Below are positions 34,145 through 42,319 of a stretch of 64,000 nucleotides of DNA, piece by piece. The notes beneath the pieces are model-generated. The model made no database searches. It was not told the DNA's origin and saw nothing but the letters and a program-made list of their open reading frames with translations. The position numbers and the translations under genes were made by a program. The stretch comes from Lachnospiraceae bacterium (GTDB lineage Bacteria > Bacillota > Clostridia > Lachnospirales > Lachnospiraceae): assembly GCA_017619615.1 (NCBI GenBank), contig JAFZRY010000025.1, forward strand, positions 45,099-109,098, read 5' to 3'. The number at the start of each line of letters is the position of its first letter. The first letter of the stretch is position 1.

Positions 34145-36454
34145 ATGAAATACAATAAATACAGATTCAGGTTCCTGATGACGCTCGCCGTCACGGTGCT
34201 GCTGTTTGCTTTCGGACCCGCCCGTCCGACCCAGGCCGCGCCCGAAAAAGGCGCGAAGATCGCCGACGGCGTCTGGGCAGGCGATCTGGACCTGAGCGGC
34301 AAGACCGAAGACGAAGCCCGGCAGCTGCTGGAAGACTACTTCCGCGAAATGGAGCAGCGCACCCTGAAATTATACGTCTACGACAACTACGTCAACAAGG
34401 ACAACCCGGGCCGTACGGAAGGCCAGACCCTCCTGAACAGTTTCTCCGTTTCCTACTCCTCGCTGGGATTCACCTGGTCCGTAGAGGAGACCCTGCAGAA
34501 GGCCGTCTCCTACGGCCAGACCGGCAAGCTGATCCAGCGCTACAAAGACCTGCAGAACCTGAAGTACGACAAGGCCGTCCTGCCCCTGGAATACGGCATC
34601 AACGGCCAGACGATCTATAATTACATCGCCCAGAACGTCAGTCCCGAAGTCGACCACGGCGCCACGGAAGCCCGCATCGCCGTCAGTTATCCCAACATCT
34701 ACGTCACTGCGGAAGCCTCCCACGGCATCAGCGTCAACGTCGGCGTCACCGCGGAAAAGATCCAGCTCCTGTTCAGCGACGGGATCCCCGAAGATTCCAG
34801 CATCACCGTTTCCGTCTCCTATCAGGATCCGCTCAATTCCACCGCGGATTACTCCAAGATGAACGCCGTGCTGGGCGAATACACCACGCTCGTGGAACTG
34901 ACGGAAGAGACCCGGAACCGCACGCACAACATCACGCTGGAGATGGAGATCCTGAACGGCACCATCGTGATGCCCGGCGAAGTCTTCTCCATCTGGGGCA
35001 TCATGGGCAACACCACCGCGGACAAGGGCTTCCTGCCCGCCGGCGCGTTCCAGCCGGGCGGCCGCATGGCCGATGAAGAGGGCGGCGGCGTCTGCCAGGG
35101 CAGCACCACCATCTACTGCGCGGCGCTGCGGGCGGAGATGGAGATCGTGGAACGCTTCGCGCACTCCATGGTCATTTCCTACGTCCCCTTTGCGCAGGAC
35201 TGCGCGCTGGCCTGGGACTACAAGGATCTGAAGTTCCGCAACAACACGGACGCTCCCATCTACCTGGAGACCTTCGTGGAAGGCAACCGCGTGGTGGCCC
35301 GCATCTACGGCCATGAGACCCGGCCCGCCAACCGCTCCCTGGTCTTTGAGACCACGGTCACCAAGCGCGAGATCTACGGTCCCCGCTACTGGCTGAACCA
35401 CAACGCCAACCCGGGCAAGCCCGAGGTGACCGGCGGCATCCACATGGAGGCGGAAGCGTACTGCACCAAGAAGGTACTGGTCGACGGCGTCGTCGTCAGT
35501 GAGGAAGTGATCGCGGACGATCACTACAGGCCCGAGCAGCAGACCGTCGCCATCGGCTGCAACATGCTCGAACTCTACGTCCGCGGCGATGAATACCACG
35601 AAAAGGTCTACGACGCCAACAACAACCAGCTGCTGGTGGACAAGGACGGCATTCCTTATTACAACGGCACCAACGGCTATCTGCTGGTGAAGGATTACCA
35701 GGCCGATTCCGAAGGCCACGCGATCCTGGACGCCCAGGGCCGGCCGATTGCCCGCTCGGGCCAGCCGACCACCGAGTCTCCGGAAGAGCATCCCTGCTCG
35801 CTGCCGCGATACAAGGGCCGCTTCGACGTGGACGACTATGTGGCCGAGCTGGGTCTCCGCCAGCTGGTCGTCATCCAGGTCAAGACCGTTGCCAGCAAGA
35901 CCGCCAAGGGCGAGATCTGCTGGGTGACCTATGAAGACGGCGAGACCGCCGTCCCGGTCGGCTCCAACCTGGAACCCGGCACCAAAGTCATCGTCTATGT
36001 GAGCGGCGGCAAGGACTACTCGCCTACGGATCCGACCACGGAAGCACCGACGGAAGCTCCGACTGAGCCGCCGACGGAAGCTCCTACCGAGCCGCCGACT
36101 GAAGCTCCCACCGAGCCGCCGACTGAGGCTCCTACTGAGCCGCCGACGGAAGCGCCGACTGAACCGCCTACGGAAGCGCCTACCGAACCGCCGACCACGG
36201 AAGCTTCCCTGCCGACGATGCCTACCTACGCCGGCCGCCCGATCTCCGAGCTTTTCGCGGAACTGACCGGTATGGGCGTGCCTGAGGATGATATCGTCAT
36301 TATCTACGGTACCTCCCAGGATCATCCCGAAAAGGACGCCGTCTACTTTGTCTCCAAGACGGACAAGGTTGAAGGCAAATCCGAAATCAAGCCCGGCACG
36401 GAATTAGTCCCCGGCAAAAAGATCTACATCTTCGTCAACAAAGGGGAAGACTGA
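34145..36454 (+). CDS. Secreted VanW-domain protein with Thr-Glu-Pro linker and PASTA-like tail
   Basis: A 769-residue envelope protein. A signal peptide covers about residues 1-36. Then come a peptidoglycan-binding-like region (about 40-250), a VanW domain (about 255-385, with MPGEVFSIWGIMG and GGGVCQGSTTIY), and a G5-like stretch (about 420-480). A short PASTA-like segment ends in GEICWVTYEDGETAVPVGS. A repetitive Pro/Thr/Glu linker lies at about 628-686, and a final module of about 80 residues begins LPTMPTYAGRPISELFAEL. That module is almost the same as the end of the PASTA kinase at 43892-46684. The role is unknown; cell-wall attachment or remodelling is likely. ATG 34145 is chosen from the promoter position and the signal-peptide start. 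Confidence 0.85.
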   Translation: MKYNKYRFRFLMTLAVTVLLFAFGPARPTQAAPEKGAKIADGVWAGDLDLSGKTEDEARQLLEDYFREMEQRTLKLYVYDNYVNKDNPGRTEGQTLLNSFSVSYSSLGFTWSVEETLQKAVSYGQTGKLIQRYKDLQNLKYDKAVLPLEYGINGQTIYNYIAQNVSPEVDHGATEARIAVSYPNIYVTAEASHGISVNVGVTAEKIQLLFSDGIPEDSSITVSVSYQDPLNSTADYSKMNAVLGEYTTLVELTEETRNRTHNITLEMEILNGTIVMPGEVFSIWGIMGNTTADKGFLPAGAFQPGGRMADEEGGGVCQGSTTIYCAALRAEMEIVERFAHSMVISYVPFAQDCALAWDYKDLKFRNNTDAPIYLETFVEGNRVVARIYGHETRPANRSLVFETTVTKREIYGPRYWLNHNANPGKPEVTGGIHMEAEAYCTKKVLVDGVVVSEEVIADDHYRPEQQTVAIGCNMLELYVRGDEYHEKVYDANNNQLLVDKDGIPYYNGTNGYLLVKDYQADSEGHAILDAQGRPIARSGQPTTESPEEHPCSLPRYKGRFDVDDYVAELGLRQLVVIQVKTVASKTAKGEICWVTYEDGETAVPVGSNLEPGTKVIVYVSGGKDYSPTDPTTEAPTEAPTEPPTEAPTEPPTEAPTEPPTEAPTEPPTEAPTEPPTEAPTEPPTTEASLPTMPTYAGRPISELFAELTGMGVPEDDIVIIYGTSQDHPEKDAVYFVSKTDKVEGKSEIKPGTELVPGKKIYIFVNKGED
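36040..36200 (+). repeat. In-frame tandem repeat encoding PTEAPTEP
   Basis: About six units of 24 bases encode PTEAPTEP in the VanW protein. Third-codon positions vary between units, so the protein repeat is kept while the DNA has drifted. It forms an extended surface linker before the last module. Confidence 0.9.
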
Positions 36455-36473
36455 TTCCGTCACGAACATCCTC

Positions 36474-36502
36474 AACAGCGGTCTCCGGACCGCTGTTTTT
36501 TT
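36474..36502 (+). terminator. Terminator after the VanW gene
   Basis: A 10-bp stem AACAGCGGTC/GACCGCTGTT with loop TCCG is followed by a run of T. Confidence 0.88.
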
Positions 36503-36638
36503 ATCCCTCCCGCCCCCTTAAAACCTATTTCATTTTTCTCATTATTATGTTATACTGAAATCGCAGAGAACCGGACGGAACTGAAAAGCGGGACAGCCCC
36601 GCCCGCTTCCCTGTAGAACTAGATAAGGAGTGAATGCG

Positions 36639-37172
36639 ATGAATTTCAAACTGATCACAGGAAAGAATTTCACAGCCACCCAGGCCATGGAAGAATTGCT
36701 GGACAAGAAGCTCGCCAAACTGGACCGCTTCTTCGTGGCAAAGACCGACGCTGAAGTATTTATGGATCTGGTCAAGAGCAAGGCCAAAGTTGAGATCACC
36801 GTTCCCGTCAGATACGGCGTCATCCGCTCTGAAAAGACCGGCAGCGACATTTACGCGCTGATCGATGAAGCCGTGGATTCCATGGAAAAGCAGCTGAAGA
36901 AGTACCGCAGCAAGCTGCAGGACAGCTACCAGAGCGGCGGCCCGGCCAATTATGAACCGGCGGCGCCCGCGGAGGAAGATGAGATCAAAATCGTCCGCAC
37001 CAAGCGCTTCGCCGTGAAGCCCATGGACGCGGAGGAAGCCTGCCTGCAGATGGAACTGCTGGGCCACAACTTCTACATGTTCCTGAACGCGGAATCCGGA
37101 GAAGTCAACGTGGTGTACCGCCGCAACGACGGCGCCTACGGCCTGATCGAGCCGGTCCTGGGCGAGGAGTGA
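36639..37172 (+). CDS. hpf: Ribosome hibernation-promoting factor, long form
   Basis: The 177-residue protein is a long HPF, which joins 70S ribosomes into inactive 100S dimers in stationary phase. The N-terminal ribosome-binding domain (about 1-100) starts MNFKLITGKNFTATQAMEE. A linker follows, and then the C-terminal dimerisation domain with VRTKRFAVKPMDAEEACLQMELLGHNFYMFLNAESG, whose order and spacing are typical. ATG 36639 follows AAGGAG by 8 bases and is preferred to the in-frame GTG three codons earlier. TATACT at 36551-36556 may be its -10 box. Confidence 0.96.
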   Translation: MNFKLITGKNFTATQAMEELLDKKLAKLDRFFVAKTDAEVFMDLVKSKAKVEITVPVRYGVIRSEKTGSDIYALIDEAVDSMEKQLKKYRSKLQDSYQSGGPANYEPAAPAEEDEIKIVRTKRFAVKPMDAEEACLQMELLGHNFYMFLNAESGEVNVVYRRNDGAYGLIEPVLGEE

Positions 37173-37190
37173 TCCGCTGAAGATACATCA

Positions 37191-37220
37191 AAAAAGAGGG
37201 GCGCGAACCCCTCTTTTTTT
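37191..37220. terminator. Bidirectional terminator between hpf and the NlpC/P60 gene
   Basis: AAAAGAGGGG/CCCCTCTTTT (37192-37201 with 37208-37217) has an A-run before and a T-run after. It serves two genes that converge here. Confidence 0.9.
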
Positions 37221-37240
37221 GTGCTCCGGAACGCGCCGGA

Positions 37241-38911
37241 TCAGTCGCCGATCACGTTCTGGATGGTGTGCAGCCCTTCCGTGGGCATCACGATGACGCG
37301 GACCTTCAGGCCTTCGCGCGGCGCTTCCACGATCATGGGCTGGCCGGCTTCGTTGCGGCCGATGTACATCGCCACGTGTCCCGCACCGGCACCCGGATCC
37401 CAGGTGCGCCAGCAGACGATGTCGCCCGGGCGGGCCTGATCAATGGAGATGACCTTCACGCCCGTGTACGCGATGTAGTAGGAGTAGTGCGCCAGTTCAA
37501 TGCCGTACTGCGCGTAGATCAGGCTCAGGAAGCCGGAGCAGTCCGTGCCGTAGCTCAGGCTGTAGCCGCCGAACACATAGTCCAGCTTGTCCACGTACTG
37601 CAGGGCGTTGGTGACCACGCGGCGCCGGAAATCCGAAGTGCCTTCCGGGATGTAGCGGGTGTAGTCGCCCCAGGCCGGCTGCGTGGGCGCTTCATACTGC
37701 GTGGAGGTCTCCAGCCAGCGGGACGCTTCAATGGACGCCTGGCGGGACGATTCTTCCCAGGCCTGGCGGGCGGCTTCCGACTGGCGGATGGATTCCGCGA
37801 TGGACGCCTGACGGGACGCTTCCGCCCGGCTGGCTTCCGCGACCGCTTCCAGCGAGGCCGCGATGGACGCCTGCAGGTATGCCTCATAGGACTCCGATTC
37901 CGACGCGCGGATGGATTCCATGCGGGATTCCTCGCGGCTCCGGTCGATGCTGGACAGCTCGTACTGGATGCGGTTGGCTTCCTCCAGGCTGCGCTGTTCC
38001 ATCTCCATGGTCACGGCCGTGCTGGTCTCCCAGCTCAGTTTCACCGCGGAAACGGGCACGTAGCCGTAGAACGTGCCGGATTCGCCGGACGCGTACAGGA
38101 TGCGCACGTAGCTGTCGTTCCAGCTGTCGACCTGGTATTTCTGGCCGGAGTACAGGACCGCCATGGTGTCGCTGTATTCGCTCTGCTCGCGGAGCAGGCG
38201 CTGCGCGTCATAGTTCATGACGGCGTAGCAGCGGACGATGGTGCTGATGATCTCCGCGGCTTCCGCGCCGCTCTCAAAGAATTCCGCCTTAACGTAGCCG
38301 TTCACTTCGCCGGACTGGATGTGGTACCACAGACCGTCTTCCTCATAGAGGCTTTCCAGCACTTCCGCCGTGGAATTGTAGCGCATGAGGCCTACCGCTG
38401 CCGCAGCGGCGGACGGCTCCTTCCGGACGTTGACGAAGCCGCTGGAGCGGAATACGATGATGTTGAGCTCGCTGAGCTCCGCCTGTTTCCGCAGACGCAT
38501 GCTGCGGAGCAGTTCCTCTTCGTAAGCCGCGGTACGGTTCTCGTCCCGGTCCGTGTGTTCGTTGATGACGTTGACGACCTGCTGGCCGCCTGACTGCTGT
38601 TCCTTCAGTTTCAGGTAATCGTATACCTGAGACAGATCCACTTCTCCCGCGGGCTCTTCCGGAGCCTTTGTCGTTTCTTCCTGAACGTCCTGAATTTCCG
38701 AACTATCTTCTGTTTCACTGTTGACTTCTGTGGGTTCTTCAGGTACGGCAGGTTCCGTAGAGTCTTCCGGACCGATAAAATAATCCGTAGGAGTACCGAC
38801 GATGGGGAGGGTCTCCTCCGCGCGCGCCGGGAAAGTTGACAACACCAGACAAACAGCCAGAAGGCTGATCCAAAGTCGTTTTAAAGTTGTGGTTTTTTTA
38901 AACTGATTCAT
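37241..38911 (-). CDS. Secreted NlpC/P60 peptidoglycan hydrolase with SH3 domains
   Basis: A 556-residue exported cell-wall endopeptidase. The layout is a signal peptide to about residue 31, an acidic Glu/Thr/Pro region to about 95, and two bacterial SH3-like domains (about 150-215, with FVNVRKEPS, and about 225-300). A long Ser/Ala/Glu/Arg-rich, probably helical stretch (about 310-405) follows, and then the NlpC/P60 domain (about 430-556). The catalytic Cys is in GTDCSGFLSL near 456 and the His is in GAGHVAMYIG. The third polar position reads MIVEAPR rather than the common MIHAP. ATG 38911 follows GAAAGGA. Its promoter is at 38960-38988. Confidence 0.92.
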   Translation of the reverse strand: MNQFKKTTTLKRLWISLLAVCLVLSTFPARAEETLPIVGTPTDYFIGPEDSTEPAVPEEPTEVNSETEDSSEIQDVQEETTKAPEEPAGEVDLSQVYDYLKLKEQQSGGQQVVNVINEHTDRDENRTAAYEEELLRSMRLRKQAELSELNIIVFRSSGFVNVRKEPSAAAAAVGLMRYNSTAEVLESLYEEDGLWYHIQSGEVNGYVKAEFFESGAEAAEIISTIVRCYAVMNYDAQRLLREQSEYSDTMAVLYSGQKYQVDSWNDSYVRILYASGESGTFYGYVPVSAVKLSWETSTAVTMEMEQRSLEEANRIQYELSSIDRSREESRMESIRASESESYEAYLQASIAASLEAVAEASRAEASRQASIAESIRQSEAARQAWEESSRQASIEASRWLETSTQYEAPTQPAWGDYTRYIPEGTSDFRRRVVTNALQYVDKLDYVFGGYSLSYGTDCSGFLSLIYAQYGIELAHYSYYIAYTGVKVISIDQARPGDIVCWRTWDPGAGAGHVAMYIGRNEAGQPMIVEAPREGLKVRVIVMPTEGLHTIQNVIGD

Positions 38912-38959
38912 TCTTTTCCTTTCTGCAAAGCAGAAGTCAAATACTGATAGTTCGGTTAT

Positions 38960-38988
38960 ATTTTACACAAAAAAGGCCCAAAAGTCAA
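38960..38988 (-). promoter_or_regulatory. Promoter of the NlpC/P60 gene
   Basis: The minus strand reads TTGACT (38983-38988), a 17-base spacer and TAAAAT (38960-38965), about 50 bases before the start codon. Confidence 0.75.
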
Positions 38989-39149
38989 GAAAACGGCCAT
39001 TTGGCGCGGTTTTTGCACGTTTTTTGCAAGATGTTGGAACGAAAAAAAGAGAGAAATACCACATTTTGTGGGTCTTGTTCATTCCGGCGACGAGAAAACG
39101 TCACTTTTTCACTTAACATATCAAGTTTTTTGTGTTCCTATACTTAAAA

Positions 39150-39180
39150 ATCAAAAGCCCTCCCGAAAGAGGGCTTTTTC
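39150..39180. terminator. Terminator downstream of tRNA-Asn
   Basis: AAAAGCCCTC/GAGGGCTTTT (39153-39162 with 39169-39178, loop CCGAAA) lies 10 bases after the tRNA-Asn 3' end on the minus strand. Confidence 0.85.
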
Positions 39181-39187
39181 GCGCACG

Positions 39188-39259
39188 CTCCCCGAGCAGG
39201 GCTCGAACCTGCAACAACCCGGTTAACAGCCGGGTGCTCTACCATTGAGCTATCGAGGA
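39188..39259 (-). tRNA. tRNA-Asn (anticodon GTT)
   Basis: The 72-base cloverleaf has the acceptor stem TCCTCGA/TCGGGGA, D-loop, anticodon loop CTGTTAA with GTT, and T-loop GTTCGAGCC. CCA is not encoded. It is identical over its full length to the copy at 63796-63867. It has its own promoter (39300-39328) and terminator, so it is a single-gene unit here. Confidence 0.95.
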
Positions 39260-39299
39260 AGATGGATCCGCGCGCTCCCGCGCACGTTTCATCATCGAT

Positions 39300-39328
39300 A
39301 CTATACAACGGTCCCGTCCGGGATGCAA
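39300..39328 (-). promoter_or_regulatory. Promoter of tRNA-Asn
   Basis: On the minus strand, TTGCAT (39323-39328), a 17-base spacer and TATAGT (39300-39305), about 40 bases before the tRNA 5' end. Confidence 0.75.
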
Positions 39329-39404
39329 GCACTTTTTTGATTTTTCGACAGCTCTGTTAGACAATGGACTTGCCGGCCAAAAGCGGAAGGCGCAGGGCTC
39401 CCGT

Positions 39405-40160
39405 CTACGGCCAGGTCTTGATCTGTTTCTGTGTGACCAGGTCCAGACTTATGACTCCCAGATAGATCTCATCTTTGCAGGTGGGGCCGGTGGTTGCTTC
39501 ATATTTTATCAGGATGTCCGCTTCCTTCCGGTCATTCCGATAGGTAATACCGGGTATGATTTCTGCATCTCCGACCACCTTCCAACCTTTATCCTTTTCC
39601 AGATGAACGCTTTGAAAACCGACAAAAGAATAGCTTCCATCATCGTTTTTTTCATAGGTAAAATACAGTGTAACGAGACACATGCATTCTTCTTTTTCAG
39701 CGGCATCTTCGGTCTTCAGGACCCCATGGAATTCCCCCGTCATATCCTCACGGAAAACAAACGCTTCTTCCGGCACCGGGGAATTGTTCCGACGATGATC
39801 CAGCGCCCAGAGCACGGCTAATACCGCGATCAGAAACACTAAAAGCAGAATGATCCGGACCATCCTGCGGCGCATCCTTATTTTTCCCTCATTGCTGTAA
39901 TCCGCAACCTGCATTACGGTCTCCTTCATTTCCCGGTCCATCCGTTCACTTCTCCTTTCCCCGCTTAAGATCTCGCGGAGGTCAGTTTCATAGAAATCCG
40001 ATAATTCGATCAGAATATCCAGATCGGGCATGTTGCTCCCCGTCTCCCAGCGGGAAACCGTCCGCTGCGAAACGCCCAACTTCTCCGCGAGCTGTTCCTG
40101 GGTCATCCCTTTTCCTTTCCGGAGTTCCTGAAGGAATTTCCCCATTTTGACCAGATCCAT
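39405..40160 (-). CDS. XRE-family regulator with one membrane segment and an outer domain
   Basis: The 251-residue protein has a helix-turn-helix domain at residues 6-62 (GKGMTQEQLAEKLGVSQRTV then SRWETG). A short cytoplasmic stretch follows, then a basic RMRRRM just before a single membrane helix (about 101-120), and a C-terminal domain of about 130 residues that would lie outside the membrane. I do not recognise that last domain. The layout suggests a one-component membrane sensor, or a regulator with a membrane-tethered tail. ATG 40160 follows AAAGGAGG. The gene stands alone; base composition is less GC-rich than in its neighbours, so it may be acquired. Confidence 0.85.
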   Translation of the reverse strand: MDLVKMGKFLQELRKGKGMTQEQLAEKLGVSQRTVSRWETGSNMPDLDILIELSDFYETDLREILSGERRSERMDREMKETVMQVADYSNEGKIRMRRRMVRIILLLVFLIAVLAVLWALDHRRNNSPVPEEAFVFREDMTGEFHGVLKTEDAAEKEECMCLVTLYFTYEKNDDGSYSFVGFQSVHLEKDKGWKVVGDAEIIPGITYRNDRKEADILIKYEATTGPTCKDEIYLGVISLDLVTQKQIKTWP

Positions 40161-40269
40161 AGTCCATTGACCTCCTTTGCGGCTTCAGCATACAAAACAT
40201 AGTTCTTTTCGTACAGGACAAGAAGCGACTAAACGGCCGGGATCGGCAGAATAGACATGTTTTGTCTTG

Positions 40270-40298
40270 TTTTTTCGCGGAGAAGGAAGGATTTGAAC
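40270..40298 (-). pseudogene. Remnant of a tRNA-Ser 3' end (direct repeat)
   Basis: Twenty-nine bases (40270-40298) match the 3' end of the tRNA-Ser gene and its downstream T-run (40510-40538), with one mismatch and exactly 240 bases apart. Beyond the T-loop the similarity fades, and the T-stem can no longer pair, so it is not a functional tRNA. It could be an old attachment-site duplicate left by an integrative element, or the remains of a second tRNA gene. Confidence 0.7.
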
Positions 40299-40485
40299 TT
40301 GCTTCGCAAGCCCCTCCATCGTCAACGACACCCCTTCCCTCGTCGGTCGGTTTGTCGGACAGTGTCACGAAAAATGCCTTGTTTCTTCTGCCGCAGGCAG
40401 CACTGCGGCATTTTTCCCCGCAGGCAGCGCTTCGGCGATTTTGCCCCCGCCGCTGCGCGACGCTCGTGTTCAATCCCGCTCCACG
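40299..40485. other. Non-coding stretch between tRNA-Ser and its remnant
   Basis: No convincing gene is present: short open frames on both strands lack ribosome sites and their products are low complexity. One hairpin with a following T-run (about 40390-40416, arms TGCCGCAG/CTGCGGCA) could be a plus-strand terminator. The rest of the gap back to the XRE gene (40161-40269) holds its leader. Confidence 0.6.
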
Positions 40486-40514
40486 AAAAAGGAGCTCTTT
40501 ACGAGCTCCTTTTT
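40486..40514 (-). terminator. Terminator downstream of tRNA-Ser
   Basis: AAAAAGGAGCTC/GAGCTCCTTTTT (40486-40497 with 40503-40514) lies 3 bases after the tRNA-Ser 3' end. Confidence 0.88.
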
Positions 40515-40517
40515 TCG

Positions 40518-40607
40518 CGGAGAAGGAGGGATTTGAACCCTCGCGCCGCTATTAACGACCTGCACCCTTTCCAGGGGTGTCCCTTCGGCCAGCTTGGGTA
40601 CTTCTCC
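40518..40607 (-). tRNA. tRNA-Ser (anticodon GGA)
   Basis: A 90-base class II tRNA with acceptor GGAGAAG/CTTCTCC, anticodon loop with GGA, a long variable arm (GCAGGTCGTTAATAGCGGC region) and T-loop GTTCAAATC. CCA is not encoded. It has its own promoter and terminator. Confidence 0.95.
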
Positions 40608-40620
40608 GAATGCAAAGGAA

Positions 40621-40649
40621 AGTATAATGACTCGGAGAGAAAATGTCAA
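40621..40649 (-). promoter_or_regulatory. Promoter of tRNA-Ser
   Basis: On the minus strand, a perfect TTGACA (40644-40649), a 17-base spacer and TATACT (40621-40626), 14 bases before the tRNA 5' end. Confidence 0.85.
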
Positions 40650-40667
40650 GATGTTTTTTGAAGTTCT

Positions 40668-41342
40668 TCAGATATCTTCGATCTGCCAGTCGATGGGGGC
40701 GGAGCCGTGCGAGGTAAGGAAGTCGTTGCAGCGGCTGAAGTGGCGGCAGCCGAAGAATCCGCGGTAGGCGGACAGGGGGCTCGGGTGGGGGGCCTGGAGG
40801 ACCAGGTGGCGCGGGTTGTCCAGGAGGCCGCGTTTTTCGCCCGCCGGGCGGCCCCAGAGCAGGAAGACGATGGGGCGGTCCTGGGCGTTCAGCGCGCGGA
40901 TGGCCGCGTCGGTGAACTGCTCCCAGCCGATGCCGCGGTGCGAGGCCGCCTGGTGCGCCCGGACGGTCAGGATCGTGTTCAGCAGAAAGACGCCCTGCTC
41001 CGCCCATTTCATCAGATACCCGTTGTTCGGGATGCAGCAGCCCAAGTCGTCGTGCAGTTCCTGGAAGATGTTGACCAGCGAGGGCGGGATCTCCGTGCCC
41101 GGCCGCACCGAAAAGCACATCCCGTGCGCCTGGCCCGGCTCATGGTACGGGTCCTGGCCCAGGATCACGGCCTTCACCTTCTCCAGCGGCGTGGCCTCGA
41201 AGGCCGAAAACAGGTCCGCGGCGGGCGGAAACACCTGCCGCGTCTGATATTCCTGCAGCACCTTCCGGTACAGTTCCCGGTAGTAGGGCTTTTTGAATTC
41301 CTCTTTCAGGGCGGTCTCCCACCCGCCGCTCAGCATCGCCAT
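40668..41342 (-). CDS. ung: Uracil-DNA glycosylase, family 1
   Basis: Ung removes uracil from DNA to start base-excision repair. The 224-residue protein has the catalytic water-activating loop ILGQDPYHEPGQAHG (Asp near residue 63), the LLNTILTVRAHQAASH segment near 120 and the C-terminal HPSPLSAYRGFFGC loop. Length matches the family. ATG 41342 follows GGAG; a second ATG two codons later is equally possible. It is the last gene of the long minus-strand unit. Confidence 0.97.
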   Translation of the reverse strand: MAMLSGGWETALKEEFKKPYYRELYRKVLQEYQTRQVFPPAADLFSAFEATPLEKVKAVILGQDPYHEPGQAHGMCFSVRPGTEIPPSLVNIFQELHDDLGCCIPNNGYLMKWAEQGVFLLNTILTVRAHQAASHRGIGWEQFTDAAIRALNAQDRPIVFLLWGRPAGEKRGLLDNPRHLVLQAPHPSPLSAYRGFFGCRHFSRCNDFLTSHGSAPIDWQIEDI

Positions 41343-41350
41343 GGCTGCTC

Positions 41351-42319
41351 CTATTTCACCAGTTCGCCGGTGTGGTCGTAGAAATTGACGGGCGGCAGTC
41401 CTTCATATTGCTGCATAGACCATTTCTCCCACCGGGCGGGGTTGTAGATCAGCTGGACGGAATCCGCCAGCCCTTTCAGGACGCGGTCCAGATTCTCCTC
41501 CCGGAGGGAGCGCTCCATTTCCGCCTTGTGGCGGGCCGTTTCCTCCAGCAGGTACGGCGAGAGACACTGGATCACGTAATACGTCGTGTCGATGGAAATG
41601 ACCGGGCTCCAGCGGCCTTCCTTGAGCGCGAACGCGACGGTCTCCCACTCTTCGGGATGCGTGCCGCGTGCCGCGTTCTCTTTCCGGACCGTGATGCCCT
41701 CGATCCCGCGGGTCACTTCGCCGGCCTGCTTGCCGTCCTCCAGTTCGTTCCGGATCCGCAGCGCTTCCGCGTAGCCGACGCGGTGCTCGATCTCCACGAC
41801 CTGCACGGACATCACCCGGGCCTCCTCGTCGCTGACTTCCACGTTGCCGTCCACCATGGTCTGGCGGTAGAAGATCTGCGCGCGGGCATAGCGGGCGTAG
41901 GCCTCTTCGACCAGGTCCCGCGTGATGCCGGTCGCGGCCCGGCCTTCGTCGCCCAGTTCCTGCATGAAGGCTTCCGCAGCGTGATTGACGGAGGACTGCT
42001 CCGCGTTGCTGAGCGTCACGCCCGCCTGCCGGGCGCCGTAATCGGCCAGGAACAGCAGTTCCAGGTAGTCCAGCAGGCCGTCGCGGATGTACGTTTCAAA
42101 CGTCCCGTCCGCCAGCTGCACGTTCCAGATGCCGGTCCCGTAGGACGACGTGTACTTCGTGTACTGGGACATGATGTAGATCTGCGCTTCCGGCCAGGTG
42201 CAGATGATGTCCCCGACCGCGAGCAGTTCGTCTTCGCGCAGCGAAAGATCCCCCTTTCCGCCGCAGGCTGTGAGCAGCAGACAGAGGGTCAGAAGAAGGC
42301 AGAGTGCCCGCTTCCTCAT
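41351..42319 (-). CDS. PrsA/SurA-like foldase lipoprotein
   Basis: A 322-residue exported lipoprotein with signal peptide and lipobox LLTAC (Cys near 19). The body resembles foldases of the PrsA/SurA type: a helical chaperone region (about 60-160) followed by a region of parvulin-domain size with YVIQCLSPYLLEETARHKAEM. The usual parvulin motifs are weak, so isomerase activity is uncertain. It overlaps rpe by 4 bases (ATGA), so it is co-translated with it. Confidence 0.75.
   Translation of the reverse strand: MRKRALCLLLTLCLLLTACGGKGDLSLREDELLAVGDIICTWPEAQIYIMSQYTKYTSSYGTGIWNVQLADGTFETYIRDGLLDYLELLFLADYGARQAGVTLSNAEQSSVNHAAEAFMQELGDEGRAATGITRDLVEEAYARYARAQIFYRQTMVDGNVEVSDEEARVMSVQVVEIEHRVGYAEALRIRNELEDGKQAGEVTRGIEGITVRKENAARGTHPEEWETVAFALKEGRWSPVISIDTTYYVIQCLSPYLLEETARHKAEMERSLREENLDRVLKGLADSVQLIYNPARWEKWSMQQYEGLPPVNFYDHTGELVK

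Noticed and set aside
36040-36200. Possible CRISPR or satellite array
   Set aside because: The repeat is continuous, has no spacers and keeps the reading frame of the VanW protein, so it is a coding repeat.
40257-40661. Plus-strand open frame of 134 codons across the tRNA-Ser gene
   Set aside because: It covers a tRNA gene on the other strand, has no ribosome site and is the kind of spurious product often predicted near tRNAs.
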